From an uncultured Bacillota bacterium (GTDB taxonomy: Bacteria > Bacillota_I > Bacilli_A > RFN20 > CAG-288): a DNA stretch of 64,000 bases. A model generated the notes under the pieces. That model saw only the letters and a list, made by a program, of their open reading frames with translations. It did not search any database and was not told the DNA's origin. The stretch is from assembly GCA_949282275.1 (NCBI GenBank), contig CASDOO010000006.1, positions 1 through 64,000 of the forward strand. Direction: 5' to 3'. Position numbers and translations under genes: made by a program. Shown here piece by piece: positions 7,495-15,480 of this stretch (positions within the stretch are counted from its first letter, which is position 1; every line of letters begins with the position of its first letter).

Positions 7495-9270
7495 TTACTT
7501 CTTGCGGAGATACTTGGCGCAGTCGAGCGTGACGGCGACAAGGATGATGATTCCTTTGAAGAGGGATTGGAGATTGACGTTTAGTTTCCAGAAGGAAAGG
7601 ATAAGGTTGATGGCAGTGAAGAGAAGGGCGCCGATGACCGCGCCACGAATCTTTCCGATACCGCCAGAGAAGGAGATTCCACCGACGACGCAGGCGGCGA
7701 TGGCATCGGACTCATAGCCGAATCCGAAGTCCGCGTTTCCGGAACCGATACGGAATGTTTCCAAGGTTCCGCCAATGCCATAAAGGGCTCCAGCGATGAG
7801 AAAGACGGCCATCGTGATCCAGAAGACGGAGATACCAGAGACAGAAGCGGCTTCCCCATTTCCGCCAACGGCGAACATATATTTGCCGAACTTCGTCTTG
7901 TTCCAGACGAACCACATGATGGCAACGATGACAATCATCCAGATGACGATCTTGGAAAGACCGGTGGTGCCCATGTAACCGGCTATGGCATTTGTTGCGC
8001 CTTCGACGAAGGAACCGGAAGGCTGGTTGCCGGAAGCATAGGCGATAAGGCCGTAGACAATCAACTGGGTCGCAAGTGTCGAGACGAAGGGGTGCATCTT
8101 GAATTTTGCGGAGAAGAAGCCGGAAAGTCCCGAGAAGAACATACAGAAGATGATGGAAAGGAAGAAGCAGAGGAAGATACGGGCGCCAAGGGGCATGCCG
8201 TTTGCGTCTATCACCGTATCGAAGAACGTAATGGATGTACTTCCTTGCCTCTGCATTAGCAGGAACGTGATGAAGCCTGAGAGGCCGACAAGACGCCCGA
8301 CGGAGAGATCCGTTCCTGCCAGGACGATCAACCCACCGACACCGATGGCCAGGATGATTCGGGTCGAGGCTTGATTGAGCAGATTGGAGAAGAAACCCCA
8401 TGTGAGGATGTCGGTTCGGAAGGCGGGTCTTGAGATGATGCAGGCGATGATGAAGAAGAGGATGAGGATGATATAAATGGCATTGTTCAGAAGGAAGTTG
8501 CTGAGATTGAACTTGTAGCGATAGGTCTCCCATTTGTTCTCGATGGTGGACTGGATGGTCGTCTTGTGGAAGAGAAGGGCCCTCTCGAGACCGATTGCCT
8601 CTTGGTAGAGCTCGTAGCGGGCATCCTTGATCTTCTGAATGGCTGCACTATAGAAGTTCTTTGCCTCGAAGAGCCTGTTCTTCTTTGTCGTCAGTATGTT
8701 TTTCCTACGCGTTTTTGCTTCTTCGGGATCGAGGGAGGCGGCAGTGATTTCGGCAAGGCTCTTTTGATACTCGTCATCGGCAAACTTGACGGCGATATCA
8801 TATTCATCCTTGGCTTTCTTCCTTGCGTTGGCGAAGACAGGATCTGTGGCACCCTTGATTTCCTTGTAGGTTTCCTTGAGTTTCAGGACGCCGGCATGGC
8901 TGATTTCATGAATCAACCGTCGTTCCTCGACTTCCTTTTGCTTGTAGGCGGCAAGCTCGTTGTTTAGGGATTCTACCGATTCGCCGGAAGCGGAGCAGGC
9001 CTTGATTCTTTCTTCGAGTTCGACATTGTGGCCGTTGGCCATGGCGAGCTGTCTTTTGTCTTCCCGAATAAGCTTTTCCCTGGTTTCGTCATCGAGATCA
9101 CGATTCTTCTTCAGGGTCTCGATGTCTTGGCGAAGCTGCTCGGCGCGGATCTGACGATGTGCGCGAAGGGGTTCGAGCCTGGCAAGTTCTTCGGCGACAG
9201 CATCATGAAGTTTTTGCTTTTCGCCAGCGATATCGGGCAGAATCGCCGCGATTGCATTTGTGCTAGTCAT
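7495..9270 (-). CDS. mglC: Galactose/methylgalactoside ABC importer permease with coiled-coil N-terminal extension
   Basis: Permease of an MglBAC-type sugar importer, 591 residues against about 330-340 for ordinary MglC. The permease starts near residue 262 (NNAIYIILILFF) and contains family segments such as GLIVLAGTDLSVGR (about 316-329) and, near the C-terminus, VVGGISFSGGIGKIRGAVIGA. The first 260 residues are charged, highly helical and rich in Lys, Glu, Arg and Ala, with heptad-like spacing. They have no membrane segment and are predicted cytoplasmic. The reading frame is continuous and the only good ribosome site (AAAGGAG) precedes the far upstream ATG, so the extension appears genuine. 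It is the last gene of mglB-mglA-mglC. The sugar may be galactose or glucose. Confidence 0.88.
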   Translation of the reverse strand: MTSTNAIAAILPDIAGEKQKLHDAVAEELARLEPLRAHRQIRAEQLRQDIETLKKNRDLDDETREKLIREDKRQLAMANGHNVELEERIKACSASGESVESLNNELAAYKQKEVEERRLIHEISHAGVLKLKETYKEIKGATDPVFANARKKAKDEYDIAVKFADDEYQKSLAEITAASLDPEEAKTRRKNILTTKKNRLFEAKNFYSAAIQKIKDARYELYQEAIGLERALLFHKTTIQSTIENKWETYRYKFNLSNFLLNNAIYIILILFFIIACIISRPAFRTDILTWGFFSNLLNQASTRIILAIGVGGLIVLAGTDLSVGRLVGLSGFITFLLMQRQGSTSITFFDTVIDANGMPLGARIFLCFFLSIIFCMFFSGLSGFFSAKFKMHPFVSTLATQLIVYGLIAYASGNQPSGSFVEGATNAIAGYMGTTGLSKIVIWMIVIVAIMWFVWNKTKFGKYMFAVGGNGEAASVSGISVFWITMAVFLIAGALYGIGGTLETFRIGSGNADFGFGYESDAIAACVVGGISFSGGIGKIRGAVIGALLFTAINLILSFWKLNVNLQSLFKGIIILVAVTLDCAKYLRKK

Positions 9271-9283
9271 TTTTGGCTCCTTT

Positions 9284-10786
9284 CTATAGGTACTTTGCGG
9301 ATAGTCTCAGCAATTCTTCCTGATTGGTCGCCTTGGTGTCAACGATACCGGCGAGCTGCTTGTTGGATAGGACGGCGATACGATTCGTGATTCCAAGAAG
9401 TTCAGGCATTTCGGAAGAGACCATGAGAATCGTCTTTCCTTGTTCAGCCATTCTTATGATGAGTTCATAGACTTCATATTTGGCCAAGATATCGATGCCT
9501 CTGGTCGGCTCATCCATAAGGAAGACGTCTGGGCTTCTTTCCAGCCACTTGCCGATGATGACTTTCTGCTGATTGCCGCCGGAAAGCGAGGTGATCATAT
9601 CGTCCGGCCCCATGCACTTGACATGCATTTTGGCACATTCGTTTTCGGTCGCCTTTCTCATTTTGGAGTTGTTCAGAACAAAGCCAAAGTCCATGTAGTC
9701 ATTTAGGTTCGTGATGCATGTGTTGAAGATGAGGTCTCCGTTTTTGAACATGCCGTTGGCTTTTCTTTCTTCCGTGATCATGGCGAAGTTTTCTTTCATG
9801 GCATCATGGGAATTCCGGAAGTTTAAAAGCTTTCCCCGATAGCGGATTTCCGCAGAAGCGATGGTTCGAAGGCCAAATAGGCATTCCAGCAGTTCTGTGC
9901 AGCCGGCGCCGATAAGGCCGTAGATTCCGAGGATCTCCCCTTTTCGGACGGAAAAGGAAATATCCTTGAGAACCGGTTCGTATTTCGAGAAGAGGTGTTG
10001 GATGGTCAAGATTTCTTCCCCAGGGTGATTGGTGAGTGGGGGGAAGCGATTCTCCAGTGAACGTCCGACCATTGCGGCGACGATTTCGCCCATGTTCGTT
10101 TCCGGGACGGGTTTCTGGAAGATGACTTCGCCATCTCTTAGAACGGCGACATCGTCACAGATCTCGAAGACTTCGTCCATCTTGTGGGATATGTAGACGA
10201 ACGAGACGCCCTTTGCGGTCAATTTGCGGATGATGTCGAAGAGCTTCTTGACTTCGTTTTCGGCAAGCGAGGAAGTCGGCTCGTCGAGAATGATGACTTC
10301 GGCATTGTAAGAGACCGCTTTTGCGATTTCGACCATCTGTCTTTGCGCGACTGCCATATGGCGCATGATCAAAGACGGATCGATGTTGATTCCCAGTTGC
10401 GCGAAGAGTCGGAGAGCTTCCGCCTTTTCCTTGGCCTCATCGATGACGAGACCTAGTTTCGTTTCGTATTTTCCGAGATAAAGGTTGTCCAAGACGGTTC
10501 TATCCAGGCACTGGTTGAGTTCCTGGTGGACCATGGCGATTCCATGAAAAAGAGCATCGCGGGGGCCATTGAATTCTGTTGGATTGCCCTTGAAGTAGAT
10601 TTCACCGCTGTTTTTCTGATAAATGCCGAAAAGGCAATTCATCATCGTGGATTTTCCGGCGCCATTTTCGCCCATCAATCCAAGAACATGTCCCTTTTTC
10701 AGCTGGATGTTGACATTTTTGAGGACGACATTCTTTCCGAAGGATTTCGACATATTCTTTATTTCGAGGATTGTTTCGTCTGTCAT
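9284..10786 (-). CDS. mglA: Sugar ABC importer ATP-binding protein
   Basis: Tandem ATPase of the MglA/RbsA class, 500 residues, powering sugar import. The first domain has Walker A GENGAGKST (about 39-47), a signature region AVAQRQMVEIAKA and Walker B VIILDEPTSS. The second domain has the degenerate Walker A GLIGAGCTE, then LSGGNQQKVIIGKWL and VFLMDEPTRGID, as in the family. The start at 10786 follows GGAGG. An in-frame ATG at 10837 would add an unlikely leader. It lies between mglB and mglC with 13-67 bp gaps. Confidence 0.95.
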   Translation of the reverse strand: MTDETILEIKNMSKSFGKNVVLKNVNIQLKKGHVLGLMGENGAGKSTMMNCLFGIYQKNSGEIYFKGNPTEFNGPRDALFHGIAMVHQELNQCLDRTVLDNLYLGKYETKLGLVIDEAKEKAEALRLFAQLGINIDPSLIMRHMAVAQRQMVEIAKAVSYNAEVIILDEPTSSLAENEVKKLFDIIRKLTAKGVSFVYISHKMDEVFEICDDVAVLRDGEVIFQKPVPETNMGEIVAAMVGRSLENRFPPLTNHPGEEILTIQHLFSKYEPVLKDISFSVRKGEILGIYGLIGAGCTELLECLFGLRTIASAEIRYRGKLLNFRNSHDAMKENFAMITEERKANGMFKNGDLIFNTCITNLNDYMDFGFVLNNSKMRKATENECAKMHVKCMGPDDMITSLSGGNQQKVIIGKWLERSPDVFLMDEPTRGIDILAKYEVYELIIRMAEQGKTILMVSSEMPELLGITNRIAVLSNKQLAGIVDTKATNQEELLRLSAKYL

Positions 10787-10853
10787 ATTTCCTCCATTTT
10801 CAATGAAAGGGAAAGGGAGGATACCCCCCTTTCCCAAGAGCCTTTAGAGCTTT

Positions 10854-12086
10854 TTATTTGTTGGCCTTGAACCAGTTGACGACCATTTCCTGCATGGCCT
10901 CGCCCTGACCATCGCGGGCGGTGCCGACGAAGAATGTCTTGTCCCTGTTGGCAATTGCCGAATCGGCAACTGTGGATCCGTTTTCGGACTTGGAGGGCTG
11001 TCTGTTGTAGAAGACGATCGGCGCGCCTTTCTTGGCGGCATCGATTTTCTCGACATAGCTCTCCCAAGCCGTATTGGTTTGGACATTGATGATGAAGGCG
11101 TCATATCTTTGGAGGTCTGTCATCTGATCGTAGATCTTGGAATCCTGGTTGCCGTCTCCCATGACGATGTCTCCGCCGTTGTTGATGGTGAGGTTGAAAT
11201 GCTCGCAGTATTCCGTGATGGCGGGATAGACGTTGTTGGCAAGGAAGTCGTCGCCGGCCTTGTAGCCGCAAACGAAGACGTTCTTTTCCGTGTATTCCGT
11301 CTTATCATCGGAGAGGTCGATGGTCTCGCCGGATTTCAGGGTCTGGGCATCTTCCTTCGTGGTGACAGGCGTGACCTTGGATGCGAAGTTCTTGTAAGTA
11401 TTGTCGTAGACCTTGTCGTGGTTCATTTTTTCGAGAAGGTCGTTCCAGTGATCGGCATTGGTTCCGGTGAATTCTCCGGTGGCGGAAATCGATGCACCAT
11501 CAAGAAGGGCTCTCGTGATCAAGGCACACAGATAACCCTGATCGTTTCCGTTCTGCGAAATGGTTCCGGCAAAACCCTTACCCTCGATGATGGCATCCAA
11601 GACCGTCGGAAGGGCATCGAAGCCGAAGACAGGAGGATTGTCGAGATCCTTATAGCTGTTAGATTCATAGACGGCATAAGCCATACCGTCGTTGTTGGAA
11701 AGAATGGCATCGATTTGATCGCCATACTGGGAAGCCCAACCATCGAATGTGTTCTTCGCCGTCGGGGCATGCCATGCGCCGGCGTTAGGATCTCTCATCG
11801 TCTGCTGAGCAAGCCTAGCGACATCGACGCTGCTATCCTTTCCGATGTCCACCATACCTTCATCGAGACCATCGGTTCTGGCTTCGGCCTCCGGGTTTCC
11901 GTCTTCGCCTTTCATCAAAACATAGCCGAGTGTTCCGTCCTGGTTGCGGTCCCATTTGTTCGTGGTGACCTTTTCCGTTCCTTCGGGAACGGTATAGACC
12001 AAGTCAGCATAGCCACTTCCGGTGCAAGAGGTGAGAGCCAATCCGACAAAACCCAACACGGCCAATGGAATTAAATTCTTTTTCAT
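10854..12086 (-). CDS. mglB: Galactose/glucose-binding lipoprotein, apparently circularly permuted
   Basis: Substrate-binding lipoprotein of the mgl importer, 410 residues, with lipobox LTSC (Cys 21). The two halves are in the reverse of the usual MglB order. Residues 45-260 match the C-terminal half: the calcium loop W-D-R-N-Q-D-G (45-51), GNPEAEAR, SNNDGMA, FGFDALP and a TPVTTKED end. After a short acidic linker, residues about 268-410 match the N-terminal half: YKAGDDF, GDGNQDSKIYDQ, YDAFIINVQ, PIVFYNRQPS, FFVGT, ending VVNWFKANK. Sugar ligands known in E. coli GBP (Asp14, Asn91, Arg158, Trp183, Asn211, Asp236, Asn256) have counterparts; His152 is Asn and Asp154 is Glu. AAGGAGG precedes the ATG. 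It heads the operon. Confidence 0.88.
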   Translation of the reverse strand: MKKNLIPLAVLGFVGLALTSCTGSGYADLVYTVPEGTEKVTTNKWDRNQDGTLGYVLMKGEDGNPEAEARTDGLDEGMVDIGKDSSVDVARLAQQTMRDPNAGAWHAPTAKNTFDGWASQYGDQIDAILSNNDGMAYAVYESNSYKDLDNPPVFGFDALPTVLDAIIEGKGFAGTISQNGNDQGYLCALITRALLDGASISATGEFTGTNADHWNDLLEKMNHDKVYDNTYKNFASKVTPVTTKEDAQTLKSGETIDLSDDKTEYTEKNVFVCGYKAGDDFLANNVYPAITEYCEHFNLTINNGGDIVMGDGNQDSKIYDQMTDLQRYDAFIINVQTNTAWESYVEKIDAAKKGAPIVFYNRQPSKSENGSTVADSAIANRDKTFFVGTARDGQGEAMQEMVVNWFKANK

Positions 12087-12210
12087 GTTTCCTCCTTAAT
12101 CCCAGGTCAATTCGTCTGCAATTCCGGCTTGCAACCATCATACGGGTTTGCAATCCGTGAATTGTATTTGACTTTTTAGGCTGAAAAGGGAAGGCTTGCA
12201 AGAAAGTTCG

Positions 12211-12225
12211 ATAAACCGCTTTCAA
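12211..12225 (-). promoter_or_regulatory. cre-like CcpA site upstream of mglB
   Basis: Minus-strand TTGAAAGCGGTTTAT fits WTGNAARCGNWWWCA at 13 of 15 positions. It lies about 125 bp before mglB, and suggests catabolite control of the importer. The mgl promoter itself was not resolved in this AT-rich region. Confidence 0.5.
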
Positions 12226-12456
12226 TTTTTGATTGGCATACGGGAAAAGAAGAGCGGAAAAGCCCTGTTTTTCTTTGTTTTTTGCGTTTTTGTTTTGAAA
12301 AATCGAATTAAAAATAGATAATTACAAAGAAGTTAAAACGACAATATTAATATTATTTTATTTCTTCTTTTGTGTTTTATATTTCATGTTTTGCGAAACT
12401 TGTTGTTTGCTTCAGGATCCGAAGATTCTTTTGGATTGGATGGAATGAATGGGAAG
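12226..12456. other. AT-rich intergenic stretch, no gene seen
   Basis: Part of the 490 bp gap between mglB and the gene ending at 12579. Very AT-rich (for example 12296-12390), with no open frame having a ribosome site. It probably holds the mgl promoter and spacer. Confidence 0.5.
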
Positions 12457-12493
12457 AAAAAGCGCTCGAGCGATAACCCGAGCGTTTCTTTTA
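12457..12493 (-). terminator. Bidirectional-looking terminator
   Basis: CGCTCG (12463-12468) pairs with CGAGCG (12479-12484). The minus strand runs into five T and the plus strand into TTTCTTTT. It most likely ends the two-gene minus-strand unit above it. Confidence 0.7.
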
Positions 12494-12578
12494 TGCTTGC
12501 AATTTCTTATCGCCTTTGATATTTTTGTAAGCCTTTTCCGAAAGATCGGCACAAGAATGTTCTTCCGCTTCCGTCCTA

Positions 12579-13079
12579 TCAGGAGTTGACGATTTCCTTG
12601 GCGTTGGGATCGTAGAGAGTATCGCCGATATGGCTTGGGGCTTCCCTGTTTTCGGCGATGTCGTTGTTGATGGCCTTGAGGATGTTCTCGAGATCCTTGA
12701 ACTCGTCGCGGACGGTCAGGTAGTCACAGCATTGGTCATAGTCGGAAAGGGAGCCATCCTCGCTGGAAAGGAGCCTTTCGTATTCTTCGAGATTGTCCTT
12801 GACCTCTTCGATGTAGGAAAGATAGACCAAAGCATAGAAGGCCATCTGATAGCAGAACTCGTCGGGTGTGGCATCCTTGAGCTTCTTGTGGTTGCGGTTG
12901 TAGCTGTCGAGGAAATGGTTGTCCAAGGGCTGTCCTTCGTTCTTTCTGTCCGAATAGAATTCCGCAAGGGAGATGAACTTGCTGGCAACGTCCAGGAAGG
13001 ATGCGTAGGCCTGTCCCATCTTCTCGCGGCATTCTTCGGGGGTTCCGAGGTCCGGAAGGATCTTTTCGTTTTCTTGCAT
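12579..13079 (-). CDS. Unknown helical cytoplasmic protein
   Basis: 166 residues, strongly acidic and predicted almost entirely helical, rich in Tyr, Asp, Glu and Asn. No signal peptide, membrane segment or recognised motif. The start at 13079 has AAAGGAG 9 nt upstream. It follows the 266-residue gene by 2 bp and shares its transcript, so the two probably work together. Function unknown. Confidence 0.75.
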   Translation of the reverse strand: MQENEKILPDLGTPEECREKMGQAYASFLDVASKFISLAEFYSDRKNEGQPLDNHFLDSYNRNHKKLKDATPDEFCYQMAFYALVYLSYIEEVKDNLEEYERLLSSEDGSLSDYDQCCDYLTVRDEFKDLENILKAINNDIAENREAPSHIGDTLYDPNAKEIVNS

Positions 13080-13081
13080 TG

Positions 13082-13882
13082 TTATCGTGTCTCCTTTCTC
13101 AGGAAATCCATCATTTTCCGGATTTCCCTCTTTTGGCATCGTCCGTCGTCTGTCTCCGAATCGTCCAGGAAGGCTTGGATGGTCCTCAGCTTCGACTTGT
13201 CGTCCTGTCCGTTTCCGATGGCAAGGATGTCGAAGGAATCGGGATATTCCTCCTGGTCGGAGAGGAATCGTTTCCGAAGGCTGTCCGATGGCCAGTACTT
13301 CTCCCATTGCCGATCCCAATAGTCCACATATGGGGAGGGACTTTCCTCTTTCTTCTGCGAGCCTTTCTTCCTTTTGCTGGGAAGATCCATGAGAATTCGG
13401 AAATCCTCCTCGTCCGGAAGATAGAAGGCCTTTCCGTATTGGAGCATCCCGTTCGCAAGCTCCCGGATGTAGTAGTCGAGGTGGATGCGGAGGTCCAGTT
13501 CATTAAGCAGGAAAGAGGCCCTGTCCTTGCTTTCTTCATGGAAGAGCAGGGGATCCTTGTCGAAGCCGAAGAAGAGGAAGCTGTAGAGAATCAGGTCTTT
13601 CGTCTTTTCGTTGAGGACGTCCAGAGCATCCAAGGAATCGGAAAGGGAGGAGCCATCGACCTTCCTGCTGGCAAGGAAGGGAAAGAGGCAGAGGCGGAAA
13701 GCTTCGATCTGCTCGCCAAGCCTGTCGAGTACTACTTCCTCTTCGTCGGCCGATGCGGTGATGCCATCCGTGTCCAAAGAAAGGACGCTAGCCGCATACA
13801 GGCCGCAAAGATCGGCGGCGATATCTTCCTGAAGATGCCAAAGGGCATCGATTGCGGATAGGGGTCTTTTCTCTGTTTTCAT
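13082..13882 (-). CDS. Unknown helical cytoplasmic protein
   Basis: 266 residues, rich in Leu, Asp, Phe and Lys, mostly helical in appearance. It has a basic patch (KRKKGSQKK, about 183) and a Tyr/Trp-rich stretch (YVDYWDRQWEKYW, about 198). No export signal or known motif. The start at 13882 has no ribosome site, but TATAAT lies 9 nt upstream, as for other candidate leaderless genes here. First gene of a two-gene unit with the 166-residue protein. Confidence 0.7.
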   Translation of the reverse strand: MKTEKRPLSAIDALWHLQEDIAADLCGLYAASVLSLDTDGITASADEEEVVLDRLGEQIEAFRLCLFPFLASRKVDGSSLSDSLDALDVLNEKTKDLILYSFLFFGFDKDPLLFHEESKDRASFLLNELDLRIHLDYYIRELANGMLQYGKAFYLPDEEDFRILMDLPSKRKKGSQKKEESPSPYVDYWDRQWEKYWPSDSLRKRFLSDQEEYPDSFDILAIGNGQDDKSKLRTIQAFLDDSETDDGRCQKREIRKMMDFLRKETR

Positions 13883-13891
13883 GACAGGAAT

Positions 13892-13897
13892 ATTATA
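13892..13897 (-). promoter_or_regulatory. -10 box 9 nt before the ATG of the 266-residue gene
   Basis: TATAAT on the minus strand. There is no Shine-Dalgarno between it and the ATG, and no good -35 was found. Confidence 0.4.
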
Positions 13898-14032
13898 CTT
13901 CCCGAAGCATGGAAATAGGCTTTTTTCGATAAGAAAGGACAAGGATGGGAATGCGTGGAAACGGACGATGTTTCTTCGAGACGGCAAAGATTATTTGGAT
14001 GTGGTATAGTGATTATCAGTGAGGAAAGAAAA

Positions 14033-14293
14033 ATGGAAGAAAAGGAAACGATAAGAGGGACCGTGCTTTCGGTCAAAGGCTCCAAGACACTCGTCTTGGC
14101 AAACGGAGTCCAGTATTACATTCTCCTGGATCGTGTCGATGACCATATTGGCGAGAGTATCTCCTTTGCCTTGGACGAAGCCTTGACGATGCCGTCCTAT
14201 CTTTTTGCCATTGCCGCCATGGCCGAGGACGATTTGCCGGCGACGTTGGATGCCATAAAGGACAATTGGTTTCGGCATTCCAAGGAAAAGTAA
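14033..14293 (+). CDS. Small conserved unknown protein, paralogue B
   Basis: 86 residues, paralogue of the product of 6026-6280. Shared features are G-VL----KTLVL at 9-22, YY-L--RV-D, an identical MPSYLFAIAA core (about 53-62), and a WF near the end. The start at 14033 has GAGGAAAG upstream and TATAGT at 14005-14010 as a possible -10. It is monocistronic and faces an unrelated lipoprotein gene. Function unknown; soluble and cytoplasmic. Confidence 0.78.
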   Translation: MEEKETIRGTVLSVKGSKTLVLANGVQYYILLDRVDDHIGESISFALDEALTMPSYLFAIAAMAEDDLPATLDAIKDNWFRHSKEK

Positions 14294-14349
14294 ATCGTAA
14301 AATCAAAAGCAAATAAAACAAGTTTCGAGAAATAAGGTAAAGCGGAAGT

Positions 14350-15009
14350 CTATTTCTTTCCCCAAGAATAGATAGGCCGTATGGTCGTTTCGGAGATGTT
14401 TTCGAGATATTGTCTCGGGACCTCGAAGAGGAAGGAAAAGACGTGCTCTTTCCTATCCGGGGCATGACGAAGGTCGATGAAGAAATAGTTGATCTCCGGA
14501 CGATTGGCAAAAGAATAGAAATTGTCGCTGATGATGACCATGTTCCCGTCCTCGTCTGTGGATTGGACGTTTTCCCTTTTGAAACTCTCGTATCCTTCCG
14601 GTATTTGGCTGATGACGACGACATAGAAGATATCCTGGGGCATGAAACCATATTCTTTTCGGTCTTCTTCCATGAAGGAAAGGCTTTCCAGGGAAAAGAA
14701 GGCATCCAGCTGCGTCTGTGTGGAAAGGACGAAGATTTCGGCATAATAGGTCTTTTCCAGGACAGGATCCCTAGGGACGACATGGCTGTGCGTGGAAGAA
14801 GAGGACGGGGTATTCTGGATTTCCTGTCTTCTTTCCTCCTCGACGGCTTCCTTCCAGTCATCCGAAACGATGGCTTTTTCATCGATTTCGGAGTAGGGGA
14901 GGGAAAAGGAAACCAGTTCCATGTTTCCGAAATACTGGCGGTAGCTCCCTTGCGCGCAGGAAGAGAGGAGCAGGGCGGAAAGGAGAAGGAGATATCTTCT
15001 TTTGGACAT
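14350..15009 (-). CDS. Unknown lipoprotein
   Basis: 219 residues with a signal peptide and lipobox LLSSC (Cys 18). A Ser/Thr/His-rich linker (about 88-95) is followed by a mixed alpha/beta domain with several Phe/Tyr-rich strands. No family recognised. TAGAAT lies 6 nt before the ATG and there is no ribosome site. A second TATAAT lies about 30 nt upstream. Divergent from the Nudix gene with a 45 bp gap. Confidence 0.75.
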   Translation of the reverse strand: MSKRRYLLLLSALLLSSCAQGSYRQYFGNMELVSFSLPYSEIDEKAIVSDDWKEAVEEERRQEIQNTPSSSSTHSHVVPRDPVLEKTYYAEIFVLSTQTQLDAFFSLESLSFMEEDRKEYGFMPQDIFYVVVISQIPEGYESFKRENVQSTDEDGNMVIISDNFYSFANRPEINYFFIDLRHAPDRKEHVFSFLFEVPRQYLENISETTIRPIYSWGKK

Positions 15010-15054
15010 GGAACTATTCTAAACTATTGGCATCGGAAATTATAGGAAGCGGAT

Positions 15055-15480
15055 ATGGCACACGAAAAATCACAGGATGTCCTTTGCAACATGTGCATGG
15101 TCTATGACGACAAAGGAAAGATTCTCGTCCAGATACGGACGAAGAAGGATTGGCCGGGTTTGACCTTTCCGGGCGGCCATGTCGAAAAGAACGAGACGAT
15201 CGAGGAATCCGTCCGCAGGGAAATGCTTGAAGAGACGGGGCTTCGCTTGAAGAAGGTCGAATTCTGCGGCTTTCTGGAATGGCCCTTTCCGGGAATAGAT
15301 CACTATATTGCATTTATCTATCGCTGTGGGGACTATGATGGGGAAATCCATTCCTCCAAGGAAGGGGAGGTCTTCTTCGTGGATAGGAAGGACATCGACA
15401 AGTATCCTCTTTCCATGGACATGGACAAGATTCTCGACATCGCCATGAAGGGGCTTTTCAAGGAAGAAGGAAACGAATAG
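15055..15480 (+). CDS. Nudix hydrolase (MutT-like)
   Basis: 141 residues. A complete Nudix box at about 40-62 reads GGHVEKNETIEESVRREMLEETGL, here G-H-V-E-K-N-E then R-E-M-L-E-E-T-G, matching GX5EX7REUXEEXGU. It hydrolyses a nucleoside diphosphate linked to some moiety, possibly 8-oxo-dGTP, but the substrate cannot be read from the sequence. AGGAAG lies just before the ATG. Its 3' end overlaps tilS by 23 bp in convergent orientation. Confidence 0.88.
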   Translation: MAHEKSQDVLCNMCMVYDDKGKILVQIRTKKDWPGLTFPGGHVEKNETIEESVRREMLEETGLRLKKVEFCGFLEWPFPGIDHYIAFIYRCGDYDGEIHSSKEGEVFFVDRKDIDKYPLSMDMDKILDIAMKGLFKEEGNE

